A stretch of 64,000 nt of DNA from Lacrimispora amygdalina (lineage in GTDB: Bacteria; Bacillota; Clostridia; Lachnospirales; Lachnospiraceae): NCBI RefSeq assembly GCF_900205965.1, contig NZ_OAOF01000012.1, positions 1 through 64,000 on the forward strand, written 5' to 3'. Position numbers and translations under genes: made by a program. The notes under the pieces are model-generated. The model saw only the letters and a list, made by a program, of their open reading frames with translations. It searched no databases and had not been told where the DNA came from. Of this stretch, positions 43,678 through 53,144 are shown piece after piece; the first letter of the stretch is position 1, and each line of letters begins with the position of its first letter.

Positions 43678-45861
43678 TTAATCAACATTATAATTAAAAT
43701 CTATATCACCAGTTTCACTATCAATAGTTTCATTAACAATAACTTCTCCTTTTTTTAAGACAATCCGACTAACAGCATCTTTAACTGAATGAATTTCATT
43801 TTCGTTAAATACTTCTTTTAATGTTTTCTGCGGTCCAATATATTCTAATGCTCCAGGGACATCTCCATTTATATTTTTTTTCTCGCTACCAAGTTTTGCA
43901 CCATAATTTAATATCTCACTCTTACAAAAATATTTTTCACCCTTTGGAGAATCACCGCTTTCATTAAAATTAGGATGCTTTGTTAAATCATACTTTTTAC
44001 CATAAAATGGATTCATACCATTTATAATTAAAATACATTCATCCTTTGGCATTTTTGACATTTCATTTGGATCTAAAAGATTTCGTCCTGTTGGATTCCA
44101 ACTTTGTCCAGAACCTCCACCTTTAGCGCTCCGGTTTCGGCTTCGTCCTCTGTTCGTAATTGTTGCTTTTCCTAACAATTTTGATATGTATTCTAGTGTC
44201 GAATATTCCTGGCCTCCAAGAAATAAGAAACTATCACAGTTACCAACAATTGACTCCCAGTCATCCTTATACATGGTTTTAATTTGGGCCAGATTCTGTA
44301 GAATAATAGTACAACTTATTTCATACTTCCTCATGGTCGCCAGTTTTTTTGTAAATTCCGGAATCTGACCGATATTAGCAAACTCGTCTAACAAAAATCG
44401 AACTGGATAAGGTAATCTAATTGAACCTTTAATTATTTTAGATTTTTCTAATCGTTCTTTAAATAGATTTGCTTCTTGCTCTGAATTAAATAATCTTTCA
44501 AAGTTTTTGGACTTTAATAAATATTTTCCTTTAGCAGTTTTTCTTATATACGAACGCTTTAGCGATTCAAGTAATCTTCTAGCATCTCTTTGTGTATATT
44601 TGTCACCCTTTTCATTCTTTCTAGCAATTGCTAGAATGTCATTTCCTTCTTTTATGTAATATTCATATGGGCACTCGTTTTCTGCGTGGTAATATAAAGT
44701 TTCAAATAGCTGTGAATACATCATAGATACTAAAAAATTGTAAGTATCATCAGCTGCAGGGATAACAACGAATAATGCTGTCTTTTCATCTCCTATTGAT
44801 TTTAAATCTAAATCATCATTCATTGTTAAATTTTCAATTTCTTTTAAATTAAATACAGTCAAACGGACAGCACAGGAAATTAAGATAGATTTAAGTGTCT
44901 TACCGGCACCCATCTTAAATGTCTTATACTGTTTTACTGCAATACTATTCGGATCTGTAGCCTCAAGTTTGGCAAATAACCTATCAAGCGCGGACTGGGC
45001 ATTTGGATCATTTTCGTTTACCTCAGCTGCTTGTAATAATTTCATAACGTTAGTAAAGTTCTTATCATTATCCGGAATGTTTTTATTATCTTTTAAGTAG
45101 AATACCAGTGCCTGTAAAAGAGCTGTTTCTGATTTTTCCCAGAATGGATCTCCGCCTTTTTGTCCATTATTTGTATTTTTTATGAGACAGTTGATCATCA
45201 TTAAAACACCAAGGTCATCCCTTATATATTTAAATGGATTATAAGAATTTGAATGCAACATATCTACTAAATTGAAAACCTTAATTCGGTATCCATGTTT
45301 CTCCAGCATTTTACCTTCATTTTCCAAAATTTCGCCTGCCGGGTCTGTAATAACGAAACTACAATTTGCCTGTAAAACATTCGGCTTAATCATGAAACGT
45401 GTTTTTCCAGAACCTGATCCACCAACAACAAGCACATTATTATTTCGCATGGTTTTATGGGAATTCATATTAAGAGCTATGTCCTGAGTCAAAAGAATAT
45501 TATTGAATGGATTTTTCAAGTCTGTATATTTCTTTTTAAACTTCTTTACATTTTCATACCAAGCAGCAGAGCCTGCAGGATCCTTAATTGTTTTTGCATT
45601 TACTTCACTTTGCACTTTTATCCATAAAATAACAAATGCAAATATTGCCAAATAATACATCAAACAAATAATTGTGCTGCTGTTAATCGTAAAATTCATA
45701 GGATTTGATATAAGTGATATGATTCCGTTTATAGCCGCAGAAATGATGTTAGGGTTTTCTGAATAAGATGCACCTGAATGTAGAGCTAAAAAAATTGTAA
45801 ATAGTACACCAATAACTAATGAAAATATAATCGTGAATAAATCTTGTTTTTTTGGTTTCAT
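43678..45861 (-). CDS. virD4: VirD4/TraG-type coupling protein
   Basis: 727 residues. Two N-terminal membrane helices (about 12-32 and 65-85), Walker A VGGSGSGKTRF (about 149), Walker B RFLLDEFANIG (about 490), and the family motif DSFLFLGGQEYSTLEYISKLLG (about 550). It docks the relaxase-DNA complex onto the channel and drives transfer. The C-terminal tail is acidic and variable, probably for substrate recognition. Its own terminators on both sides make it a single-gene unit; GGAG precedes the start. Confidence 0.93.
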   Translation of the reverse strand: MKPKKQDLFTIIFSLVIGVLFTIFLALHSGASYSENPNIISAAINGIISLISNPMNFTINSSTIICLMYYLAIFAFVILWIKVQSEVNAKTIKDPAGSAAWYENVKKFKKKYTDLKNPFNNILLTQDIALNMNSHKTMRNNNVLVVGGSGSGKTRFMIKPNVLQANCSFVITDPAGEILENEGKMLEKHGYRIKVFNLVDMLHSNSYNPFKYIRDDLGVLMMINCLIKNTNNGQKGGDPFWEKSETALLQALVFYLKDNKNIPDNDKNFTNVMKLLQAAEVNENDPNAQSALDRLFAKLEATDPNSIAVKQYKTFKMGAGKTLKSILISCAVRLTVFNLKEIENLTMNDDLDLKSIGDEKTALFVVIPAADDTYNFLVSMMYSQLFETLYYHAENECPYEYYIKEGNDILAIARKNEKGDKYTQRDARRLLESLKRSYIRKTAKGKYLLKSKNFERLFNSEQEANLFKERLEKSKIIKGSIRLPYPVRFLLDEFANIGQIPEFTKKLATMRKYEISCTIILQNLAQIKTMYKDDWESIVGNCDSFLFLGGQEYSTLEYISKLLGKATITNRGRSRNRSAKGGGSGQSWNPTGRNLLDPNEMSKMPKDECILIINGMNPFYGKKYDLTKHPNFNESGDSPKGEKYFCKSEILNYGAKLGSEKKNINGDVPGALEYIGPQKTLKEVFNENEIHSVKDAVSRIVLKKGEVIVNETIDSETGDIDFNYNVD

Positions 45862-45984
45862 ACTAATCTCCTTTCTATTTTTCTGAAATTAGTATGATTT
45901 TTACCTAGAAGAAAACTATGAACTACTGAGTATCGATGATATACCGTACTAAGATTATTAAGATTGACTAAACCAATTTTTTTC

Positions 45985-46010
45985 GAAAAATAAAAAGGGC
46001 CTTATGCCCT
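45985..46010 (-). terminator. Terminator of the paralogous pair
   Basis: AGGGC and GCCCT form a short GC-rich stem; on the minus strand TTTTTATTTTT follows, just after the stop of the gene at 46014. Confidence 0.65.
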
Positions 46011-46013
46011 CTC

Positions 46014-47762
46014 TTATTGATTTCTATCATCTATTCCATCTTTGTTTCTATCCCAATAATCGTCCGGCAACTCTTCATAATGATTTGCCTCAAATCCAAA
46101 TCTATTATTATGTTGATTTTGTTTGTCTCTACCTTTATCCTCCATTACTTCATATCTTGCTTCATCAATGGCTTTATTTAAATAACTTGGATCTTTCACA
46201 TTTTCAAATTCATAATCCTGTTTTACATTTTCTAATGCATCGCTAATTATTTTCTTTTCAATAATTCCATTTAAATTGTCATATATTAGATCATCAACTA
46301 TTTCAGGGAAAACTGCATCATCAGCTAAGTCTAGTTCATCATATCTGGTTGGATTAAGCAAAAAACTATCTTTATTTGAACTAATTACGTTTATTATTTG
46401 TTCACTATCATGCTGAATGCTAATTAACTCTTTATATAAAGAAGACATTTTTTCCTCTCCTATATTTGTAAATTCTAAATCTGTATTTCTGTACTGTTTA
46501 TTTTTTCCATTACGTTTTTTCTGTTCAAATTCATTTTGATTTAAAATAAGTAATGTTTTATTATCAGAACTCATATTTAATTTAGCAAAATAATCTATTT
46601 CCTGTTCTGAACATTTCAAATCAATGATTCTATTACATCGATTTGTATGGATATTGACTGAGGCTCCAACTTTTATATAATTATTGAAATCCAATTCGTA
46701 AGAATAATCCATTCCATCTTGAACAATTTTTGCTGGAATAAGATAATTAATATCTTTCAAATCATTTATTTTATTTAGAATTTTTTCTTTCATTAATTCA
46801 TCAGTACTTAATTTGGAAATTTCATCAATTAGCCGAAATCTTGATTCTTTTGATACAGCACTATCCTTTAATAATTTAATAAGCATATTTTTATTATCTG
46901 AGTCTGGATCAAATCTTTCAATAAAAGAATATATATTTGAGATACTTCTTCTTTCTCTTTTAATATCTTCAAGATTTAATACTTTATGAATAACTGATTT
47001 TCTATATTCCAACCTTCGATTGTAAAATTCTCCGTGCTCATTTAAGTTTTTTGCATTATCAAGAATTTGCTGTTTGACTAATAATCCTTTTATAATATTT
47101 GGAATTGAATACGGACCAGATTCAGTTACTTTTCCATCAGGTGTTCTGATTTTTCGCTCTGTCGTTGATTCTAAAAAGCCTACATCTACTAAAGAAATTC
47201 CATTCCAATCATAGTGCCTTGGAAATAATGTTATCATATTTAACGGATACTTTAACTTTGATACATCTGATAAAAATTCATCATATTTTTCCTGAGTTAA
47301 TCCTTTTACTTCTCTCATCGGATTATCAAATAACTTTCCAACAAATTCATCTGATCTGCTGCGATCCATTTCTTTTAATAAACCAGTTCTAGCAAATGCC
47401 TCTGAAACAATTAAATCAATTTTTTCCTTCTGGCACTCAAAATAAAGAAGTATATTTTTACTTGGTTCATCATCAGGATTCATATGTACAATTTTGGCTG
47501 CAATTTCATTTTCCCTATCTAATATTTTTGTTACTATGGGAATTAGTTCAGGTGAAATATCCCTTCCCACCATTTTATCTTCTTTTGTGTGATTAGGATC
47601 TTTGTTTATAGTCATAAACATTCTTGCGAATTCTTGTGTATCTTTGTTATTTAAAAGGCCATCTAACAGCCTTGTAGCTGCATTTAATGCCAGGCCTAAG
47701 CTATTTGCAATTACCTGATAAGCTTCTGCCATGGCTGCTGTATCTTTTGATATATCTGCCAA
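46014..47762 (-). CDS. Transfer-region protein, larger of two paralogues
   Basis: 582 residues from a TTG with GGAGG eight bases before it. Shares with the next gene an ordered block: VKGLTQEKYDEF / VRGVKKSTYDAM, GPYSIPNIIKGLL / GPFSIPKIASIIL, NYLIPAKIVQDG / YYLVPAIIGKDG and NEFEQKK / SEFEQYK. It has no membrane helix and a longer acidic C-terminus. The pair lies between virD4 and the nucleotide genes, so a role in transfer or regulation is possible. No family name was recognised. Confidence 0.65.
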   Translation of the reverse strand: MADISKDTAAMAEAYQVIANSLGLALNAATRLLDGLLNNKDTQEFARMFMTINKDPNHTKEDKMVGRDISPELIPIVTKILDRENEIAAKIVHMNPDDEPSKNILLYFECQKEKIDLIVSEAFARTGLLKEMDRSRSDEFVGKLFDNPMREVKGLTQEKYDEFLSDVSKLKYPLNMITLFPRHYDWNGISLVDVGFLESTTERKIRTPDGKVTESGPYSIPNIIKGLLVKQQILDNAKNLNEHGEFYNRRLEYRKSVIHKVLNLEDIKRERRSISNIYSFIERFDPDSDNKNMLIKLLKDSAVSKESRFRLIDEISKLSTDELMKEKILNKINDLKDINYLIPAKIVQDGMDYSYELDFNNYIKVGASVNIHTNRCNRIIDLKCSEQEIDYFAKLNMSSDNKTLLILNQNEFEQKKRNGKNKQYRNTDLEFTNIGEEKMSSLYKELISIQHDSEQIINVISSNKDSFLLNPTRYDELDLADDAVFPEIVDDLIYDNLNGIIEKKIISDALENVKQDYEFENVKDPSYLNKAIDEARYEVMEDKGRDKQNQHNNRFGFEANHYEELPDDYWDRNKDGIDDRNQ

Positions 47763-47776
47763 TTGTTTTCCCTCCT

Positions 47777-49183
47777 TTACCTTGTCAGTTCTTCATGGTC
47801 AGCAATTGACCTATGAGCTTCAAGTTCTGTTCGTACATTGTTTATTAGTTCACTCACTTTATCGTGCGAATCATATACTGCGGCCATTGAATATGCTTGC
47901 TCTATATCACTCAATAGTTCCATCTCTCTTGTTTCTAATTTTTCATCCGCTTCCAACCAATCTGTAAAATCCTCATCTTCCCGCATTATTATTTCATGTA
48001 CCGAAGCCACGATATAATTTTCTAAGTTTGTAAGATTTTGACCATTAAAATCATCCGACACTAAAAGAACTTGTTCTCGTTTTCTGTTTAGCATCTCAAT
48101 TAAGGATTCTGAAAGTTGTTTATCTCTCATTTCTTCTGGCTCTGCATAAATCGGAATTGAATGCTCTTTATAAAATTGGAAATCTTTAGGTTCTATTATA
48201 ATATCATTTTTGTATTGCTCAAATTCAGAAACAGTCATTGGAACTAATGTATGATTAAGTCCTATAAATTTGTTATGAATATAATCATTCAATTCATGAA
48301 TATTTACTTCTGATCCATAATAATCCACTTCGTATGACGAGTCCATAAAAACGTTATATCCATCTTTCCCGATAATTGCCGGAACAAGATAATATGGTTC
48401 ATCATTTTCGTAGTACATATCTATTATGTCTTGCATTAATTCTTGATTTCTTCTTTTGATTGATTCATACTGTTTTTCTTTTTCTGGTCTTTCAAGTATT
48501 GAACTAGCTAAAATAATGGAAGCTATTTTGGGTATTGAAAAAGGACCTGCAACTGATTTCATTGAGCCTTTTTTCATAATAATCGGTTCTGTTTTTGTGA
48601 AAAAACCTACATTTAGTTTTCCATTTTCTTCTTTTTTAGGGAATAGCGTAAATCTCATTTCATATGGCAACTTTTTAATATTTCTCTTCATTGCATCATA
48701 TGTACTCTTTTTAACGCCTCTGACTTCAATCATTGGGTTTGTCTCTTTTAACGCCCTAGCAAAAATATCCGCATCATAACGGTCAATTTCATCTATAGAA
48801 CCAGAGACAGCACAGGCCTCTAATAGAATCTGGTTAAATTCATTTATTTGACCAGATAGAATCAAAATATTTATTTTGTCATTTTTTCTATAGGTGTATC
48901 CATGATCTCCGCTAAAATCAATTGTAATAATACCAAGTTTTTCTCTTTTACAAATATTTATTAGACTTGGTAATGCTCTAATATCAATTGATTTAGATAT
49001 TAATGTTGATGTTCTAAACTCTGGCTTTAGATATGCTTCGCATAATAAAGAAACTTGACTTTTAAAGTCGTTTTCTTCCAGCGCTTGATCTACAATTTCT
49101 CTAGCCGGCTCTGGATTTGATAATGACCGAATTATTAGTTTTGACAAGATGCTTTTTAAATCAGTATCATTTAATTTTGCCAT
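47777..49183 (-). CDS. Transfer-region protein, smaller of two paralogues
   Basis: 468 residues, ATG behind AAAGGAGG. Paralogue of the downstream gene, 14 bases away. The common core spans roughly residues 150-320 (LPYEMRFTLFPKK, GPFSIPKIASI, YEVDYYGSEVNIHELND). The N-terminal 150 residues, helical, align less well, with a central strand LGIITIDFSGDHGYTYR. Cytosolic. Function unknown. Confidence 0.65.
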   Translation of the reverse strand: MAKLNDTDLKSILSKLIIRSLSNPEPAREIVDQALEENDFKSQVSLLCEAYLKPEFRTSTLISKSIDIRALPSLINICKREKLGIITIDFSGDHGYTYRKNDKINILILSGQINEFNQILLEACAVSGSIDEIDRYDADIFARALKETNPMIEVRGVKKSTYDAMKRNIKKLPYEMRFTLFPKKEENGKLNVGFFTKTEPIIMKKGSMKSVAGPFSIPKIASIILASSILERPEKEKQYESIKRRNQELMQDIIDMYYENDEPYYLVPAIIGKDGYNVFMDSSYEVDYYGSEVNIHELNDYIHNKFIGLNHTLVPMTVSEFEQYKNDIIIEPKDFQFYKEHSIPIYAEPEEMRDKQLSESLIEMLNRKREQVLLVSDDFNGQNLTNLENYIVASVHEIIMREDEDFTDWLEADEKLETREMELLSDIEQAYSMAAVYDSHDKVSELINNVRTELEAHRSIADHEELTR

Positions 49184-49246
49184 TAATAATACCTCCTTTG
49201 ATTATTTATAACTTTATTATGCTTTTTTATTGTATGGAAAAAATAA

Positions 49247-49270
49247 AAAAGAGGCTTAGCCTCTTTTTAA
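49247..49270 (-). terminator. Terminator of the small gene at 49345
   Basis: AAAAAGAGGC and GCCTCTTTTT pair around TTA; flanked by A and T runs, so it may work on both strands. Confidence 0.8.
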
Positions 49271-49344
49271 ATGTTAATTAAAGATTCGTTAGTTACCAAT
49301 TCCTTATTAATATAAATACTAATTTACATAATAAATAAGTGTTT

Positions 49345-49551
49345 TCAACTGTTTTCTTTCTCTAATTCTTCAAACCTTTTAACTATAATATTCCACTTAC
49401 ACTTCTTTTTACATTTTCGGCATTTATAAACAGATTTATCGTAGCAGTCGTATTTATGATAAGAAACACTATCACTAGGAATAAAAATTGCACCAATAAT
49501 TAAAACAACCAAAACGAAAATCCATTGCCAACTCGTTAGCACTTTATTCAT
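49345..49551 (-). CDS. Small membrane protein with cysteine cluster
   Basis: 68 residues: an N-terminal helix (WIFVLVVLIIGAIFI) and a CYDKSVYKCRKCKKKCKWN region of four or five cysteines that might bind zinc. GAGGAGG lies very close to the ATG. It forms a unit with the 57-residue gene upstream. Function unknown. Confidence 0.55.
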   Translation of the reverse strand: MNKVLTSWQWIFVLVVLIIGAIFIPSDSVSYHKYDCYDKSVYKCRKCKKKCKWNIIVKRFEELEKENS

Positions 49552-49575
49552 TCCTCCTCACATAAATCACATATT

Positions 49576-49749
49576 CTATTCGCTAATTACAATAGCCTCT
49601 TCTCCCTGATAACAGAAGTAAAAGTTAGTTATTACATTATTCCCTTGCTTAACGGTACCATTGTAGTCATTATAATTTTCCAAAACCTCAAATTCTTCTC
49701 CACACCAACTAATTCTACAACCGACTGGATATTTTAAATTATGTCCCAT
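49576..49749 (-). CDS. Very small beta-rich protein
   Basis: 57 residues, ATG with GGAAGGGAAG upstream. The sequence (MGHNLKYPVGCRISWCGEEF, then YNGTVKQGNNVITNFYF and EEAIVISE) has the pattern of a small SH3- or KOW-like beta barrel with one GTVKQG turn. It is 24 bases before the next gene on the same strand. Family not recognised. Confidence 0.55.
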   Translation of the reverse strand: MGHNLKYPVGCRISWCGEEFEVLENYNDYNGTVKQGNNVITNFYFCYQGEEAIVISE

Positions 49750-49866
49750 AGTGTATCTTCCCTTCCTTTAGAATCCAGATTTCATTTATATTCAACAAGC
49801 TCTTCAGCTAATGTTATATTTAATTAAACATGTAAAATTAAATAAATATTCTGCATCCCTTTTTTA

Positions 49867-50982
49867 TTATTTTAATTTCAAAATAGAGAAAATTTCTGAA
49901 ACCGCATCTGAAACATTTCCATTATTGTCAATAATGTAATCACAAAGCTCCACATTCTTCTTTTCGTCATCCAGGGAAACAATCCGATTAACAATATCCT
50001 CCTTTGTTGTTTCTCCATCAAGAACCCTCTGGATCATTGTATCAATTAATTTATTCCTGTCTCTTTTTATGTACATGATAACTGTCCGGTACTGCATTTT
50101 TAATGCCATTGCTCCAGATATATCAATTGCCATAATACAATGTTTTCCTTCTTTTAAGACCTGATTGATTCCAGATAACTCTGTTCCATATTTATTTCCA
50201 GCATATACTGTTGTTTCAGCAAATCTCATATCTTTTCTCATAGATTCAAACTCAGCATTTGAAATAAAGTGATAAGCTTTTTCTGATTCACCTTCTCTTC
50301 TTTTTCTTGTTGTTGCAGAAACAGGTTTCCTTATTTTATCATATCTAAGTAAAGAATTAACCAAGGTTGTCTTGCCAGAGCCACTCGGACCTACTATAGC
50401 AACAACTACTGGCTTAGTAAAACTTATCGCATTATCGACATAAGATTCTTTAATACAATCAATGATATTCAGAAATTCATCGTAATTGTTAATCGCTAAT
50501 ACTCCTGTGATATGCTCATTCCATGGTCTTCTAAAAAGTACTGGATACTTCGCATTTGATGCCAAGACATTATGCGCTCCATCATCTAAAGTAAAATCGA
50601 CATTAATTACATCTTTCCGATAGGCTGGAATAATATTTTTGGGATTAATCTGTGGAAAATATTCTTTGATTTGTTTCATCCGGACTCCAATTGATTCTTC
50701 TTCAATGGCTGTTACAATAAAGATCTCTGCTTTTTTGCTTAGCTTTTTTACAAATTCCTGAGCTCCGGGATATGGTCGCTGTCTCTTATAAAATTCAGGA
50801 TCTTTAAAATATGACAACAAACTCTCTGCCCTTGTCCCAGCTAAATTCCATGCCTTAATCTCATTAATATCTAATGGAGGATTGAATAGTCCTTCCTTAT
50901 TTGCGAGATCACAAGCTAGTGATGCACACGGCATCAACACATCATCCACATCAAGTGCTACTGAATATCTATAATTTTTCAT
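49867..50982 (-). CDS. 5'(3')-deoxyribonucleotidase-like and guanylate kinase fusion
   Basis: 371 residues. The N-terminal half is a HAD-type 5'-nucleotidase: DVDDVLMP (about 11-18), IVTAIEE and DFTLDDGAHN. The C-terminal half, from about 190, is guanylate kinase-like: GPSGSGKTTLVNSLL (about 200), KPVSATTRKRREGE, YHFISNAEF, then HCIMAIDISGA. A phosphatase and a kinase for nucleoside monophosphates in one chain would regulate a nucleotide pool. The fusion is unusual. It is paired with another guanylate kinase gene 32 bases upstream. Confidence 0.85.
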   Translation of the reverse strand: MKNYRYSVALDVDDVLMPCASLACDLANKEGLFNPPLDINEIKAWNLAGTRAESLLSYFKDPEFYKRQRPYPGAQEFVKKLSKKAEIFIVTAIEEESIGVRMKQIKEYFPQINPKNIIPAYRKDVINVDFTLDDGAHNVLASNAKYPVLFRRPWNEHITGVLAINNYDEFLNIIDCIKESYVDNAISFTKPVVVAIVGPSGSGKTTLVNSLLRYDKIRKPVSATTRKRREGESEKAYHFISNAEFESMRKDMRFAETTVYAGNKYGTELSGINQVLKEGKHCIMAIDISGAMALKMQYRTVIMYIKRDRNKLIDTMIQRVLDGETTKEDIVNRIVSLDDEKKNVELCDYIIDNNGNVSDAVSEIFSILKLK

Positions 50983-51014
50983 TTATTCTTCTCGCTTTCT
51001 TATTATCTTATCGT

Positions 51015-51593
51015 TTATCTAGAATATATTTTATAATATAATTCCTCTGCAATTTCTTCCATCGGTACATTAAACCCATTGCACACAATAACTTTTGATA
51101 GAATATTTTTAATTATTTCATTATTTTCGGAGAAATCTTCTGCATCAGATTTAATTCTTCGGCAAACTTCTTTATAATCTGGCTTTTCCTTTTTTTCTTC
51201 TCTTAATATCATATTTAAAATCCGCTGTTCTTCATTAGTTACTATCCAGATTGGAATGATGCTAGCCTGATCATTGAAATTTTCAACTACTTCCTGGTAT
51301 TGAAAGGGATTAATAACAAGACAATAATTTTTTCCCTCTTCAATTTCTTCTTTCATTATTCCAAAACACCAGGTCCCATGATCTGTCTTGTAACAGGTTT
51401 TACTAATTATATTGGACTTGCGGAACTCATCTTCCGTAAAAAAATAATAGTCTTCTCCATTTTTTTCTCCAGGCCGTTTTGGCCTAGTAGTACATTCATG
51501 TAATGGAATAATTCCATATTTTTGAAGTTCTTTTTTTAGTGTACTTTTTCCAGCACCAGATTTTCCTAAAATACAATAGATATTTGACTTCAC
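51015..51593 (-). CDS. Guanylate kinase-like protein
   Basis: 192 residues from a GTG, GAGG nine bases before it. P-loop GKSGAGKST at 9-17, then CTTRPKRPGEKNGEDYYFFTEDEF, the GMP-binding segment of guanylate kinases. The lid and C-terminus deviate (EEKKEKPDYKEVCRRIKSDAEDF). It is 32 bases upstream of the nucleotidase-kinase fusion and on the same strand. Phage-type (d)NMP kinases are one comparison. The true substrate is unknown. Confidence 0.8.
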   Translation of the reverse strand: MKSNIYCILGKSGAGKSTLKKELQKYGIIPLHECTTRPKRPGEKNGEDYYFFTEDEFRKSNIISKTCYKTDHGTWCFGIMKEEIEEGKNYCLVINPFQYQEVVENFNDQASIIPIWIVTNEEQRILNMILREEKKEKPDYKEVCRRIKSDAEDFSENNEIIKNILSKVIVCNGFNVPMEEIAEELYYKIYSR

Positions 51594-51824
51594 TTTTCTT
51601 AACCTCTCTTAATCATATTTTTAATATTATGGGAGGAAATGCAAATGAATAATTATAACTTATATTAATTAAAGAAACCAATTACATAATTTTAACACAT
51701 ACTAACAATAAGCCTAATGCAAGGACTTAATATAGTGCAAATCCTGTTTTACAGGAATCTTAAACTTGATATAGTCGAGTTTACAACGAAGCACTCATAT
51801 ACAAACAAAAAGGAGGCTCTCCAA

Positions 51825-52517
51825 ATGGATAAGCAAGTATTATTGTACGAGTATGAACAAGTATTACTCGGAAACAAATCAGGGTTTGCACCCTATTATT
51901 TTAAGTACGAAGATGATACATCCCAAAACTATGCCTTATATATTATCAAATTTGCTGTGGAAACGTATCTAGGTTGGGATCCATGGGACTTTAAAAATCA
52001 TTACACACAAGAAATATCAAAACAATTAAAGTTGGAACCACTCATGAAATATATAGAGTATCCTCCGGAATTAGATAAAACAAAGGACTATTATTACTTA
52101 TCTGCATTGATTTATCCTAATATAATAAACATTGACATTAAAGAATTGGTTCTAAAAACTTATAAAGATGTGCTAGATGGAAAACTTTGTAAATTTCCAA
52201 AAGAATATCTTTCAGGGACTAAAGGTATGATGAGAGCCAGTATTTGCTTACAATACATGCTTTCTCAAAATTATACTTTTTCCAGTATTAAAGCAATGTA
52301 TAAGTTCTTCTCAGAACCTGCCGGGTCAAGAGCTTTGAAGAAATTTCGTCTTAGTAATATATGCAATGAAATTTACGACCATCCCATAGACTATCTTCAT
52401 GAATCTATTCCCAGGAATCAGCAAGATGAATATTGGTATCATTATTTTAGATTTAAAATTTACAACAACGCACAATTGAAACAATTAAAAAAATCGACAA
52501 TAAAAAAAGACCTATAA
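51825..52517 (+). CDS. Protein of unknown function
   Basis: 230 residues. The ATG at 51825 has AAGGAGG in front; the frame is open further upstream without such a site. Aromatic-rich and mostly helical (QVLLYEYEQVLLGNKSG, YKDVLDGKLCKFPKEYL, YYFRFK-like end). The central part has two similar 'EYEQVLLGNKSGF' and 'TYKDVLDGKLCKF' segments, so a duplicated module is possible. No family name was recognised. It is the only plus-strand gene between 38.4 kb and the right edge. Confidence 0.65.
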   Translation: MDKQVLLYEYEQVLLGNKSGFAPYYFKYEDDTSQNYALYIIKFAVETYLGWDPWDFKNHYTQEISKQLKLEPLMKYIEYPPELDKTKDYYYLSALIYPNIINIDIKELVLKTYKDVLDGKLCKFPKEYLSGTKGMMRASICLQYMLSQNYTFSSIKAMYKFFSEPAGSRALKKFRLSNICNEIYDHPIDYLHESIPRNQQDEYWYHYFRFKIYNNAQLKQLKKSTIKKDL

Positions 52518-52529
52518 TGGTCTTTTTAT
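52502..52529. terminator. Terminator shared by the genes at 51825 and 52526
   Basis: AAAAAGACC and GGTCTTTTT pair around TATAAT, with the plus-strand stop codon inside the hairpin. Confidence 0.8.
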
Positions 52530-53134
52530 TTTATATTTAGCCCTCTACATACAGATAATTTGCAGGCCTCATACATCGCTTTTATTTCAGTTTCTTCTGC
52601 CCTTGATAAAAATCCTTTCAGATTTGAATATCCATTATTTTTCAAGAACTGAGTAATTGTATTTTCCAACACCGGACTAAAATCATTAATAAAATTCCTT
52701 ATAACATCACTGTTATCTGAATCCAGTGTTGCTAAATATCTTTTCATATATCGGGAACAATTAATAATTACCCACTTTTGAGACTTCTCATCTAAAGTGT
52801 TATAGGACAAATATTCTTTGACAAACATCTCTGGTGAAGTAATTGGCGGAACCCACCTAGAAGCCGCTTTTCCTTTGTTTGTATCCTCCTTGTCTTTTAA
52901 AGGTTCCGTAACTCCTATTCTATTGGATTCACCTTTCAACATTATTGAATTTTCTTCATCCGGAATTTTTGTGTCTTCAACCCTTGCCGGAATGACACCT
53001 TCCGGTTTTTCCTCTTTTTTCTTTATCCCAAAAATACTGGATACCAAATCAATTGCTTTTAGTTTTTCTTCATCTGAAGGGTTTTCCAAAACAATATAAA
53101 ATCGAGTCTCATCATTAAGCAATTTAATATCCAT
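52526..53134 (-). CDS. Protein of unknown function in the VWA/MoxR unit
   Basis: 202 residues, start behind AAAGGAG, 10 bases after the VWA gene. A short N-terminal domain (about 1-36), a charged linker (37-95), and a C-terminal helical domain of about 100 residues (PEMFVKEYLSYNTLDEKSQKWVIINCSRYMKRYL). It may be an adaptor or substrate of the chaperone pair. Inference from order only. Confidence 0.6.
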   Translation of the reverse strand: MDIKLLNDETRFYIVLENPSDEEKLKAIDLVSSIFGIKKKEEKPEGVIPARVEDTKIPDEENSIMLKGESNRIGVTEPLKDKEDTNKGKAASRWVPPITSPEMFVKEYLSYNTLDEKSQKWVIINCSRYMKRYLATLDSDNSDVIRNFINDFSPVLENTITQFLKNNGYSNLKGFLSRAEETEIKAMYEACKLSVCRGLNIK

Positions 53135-53144
53135 ACAATCTCCT

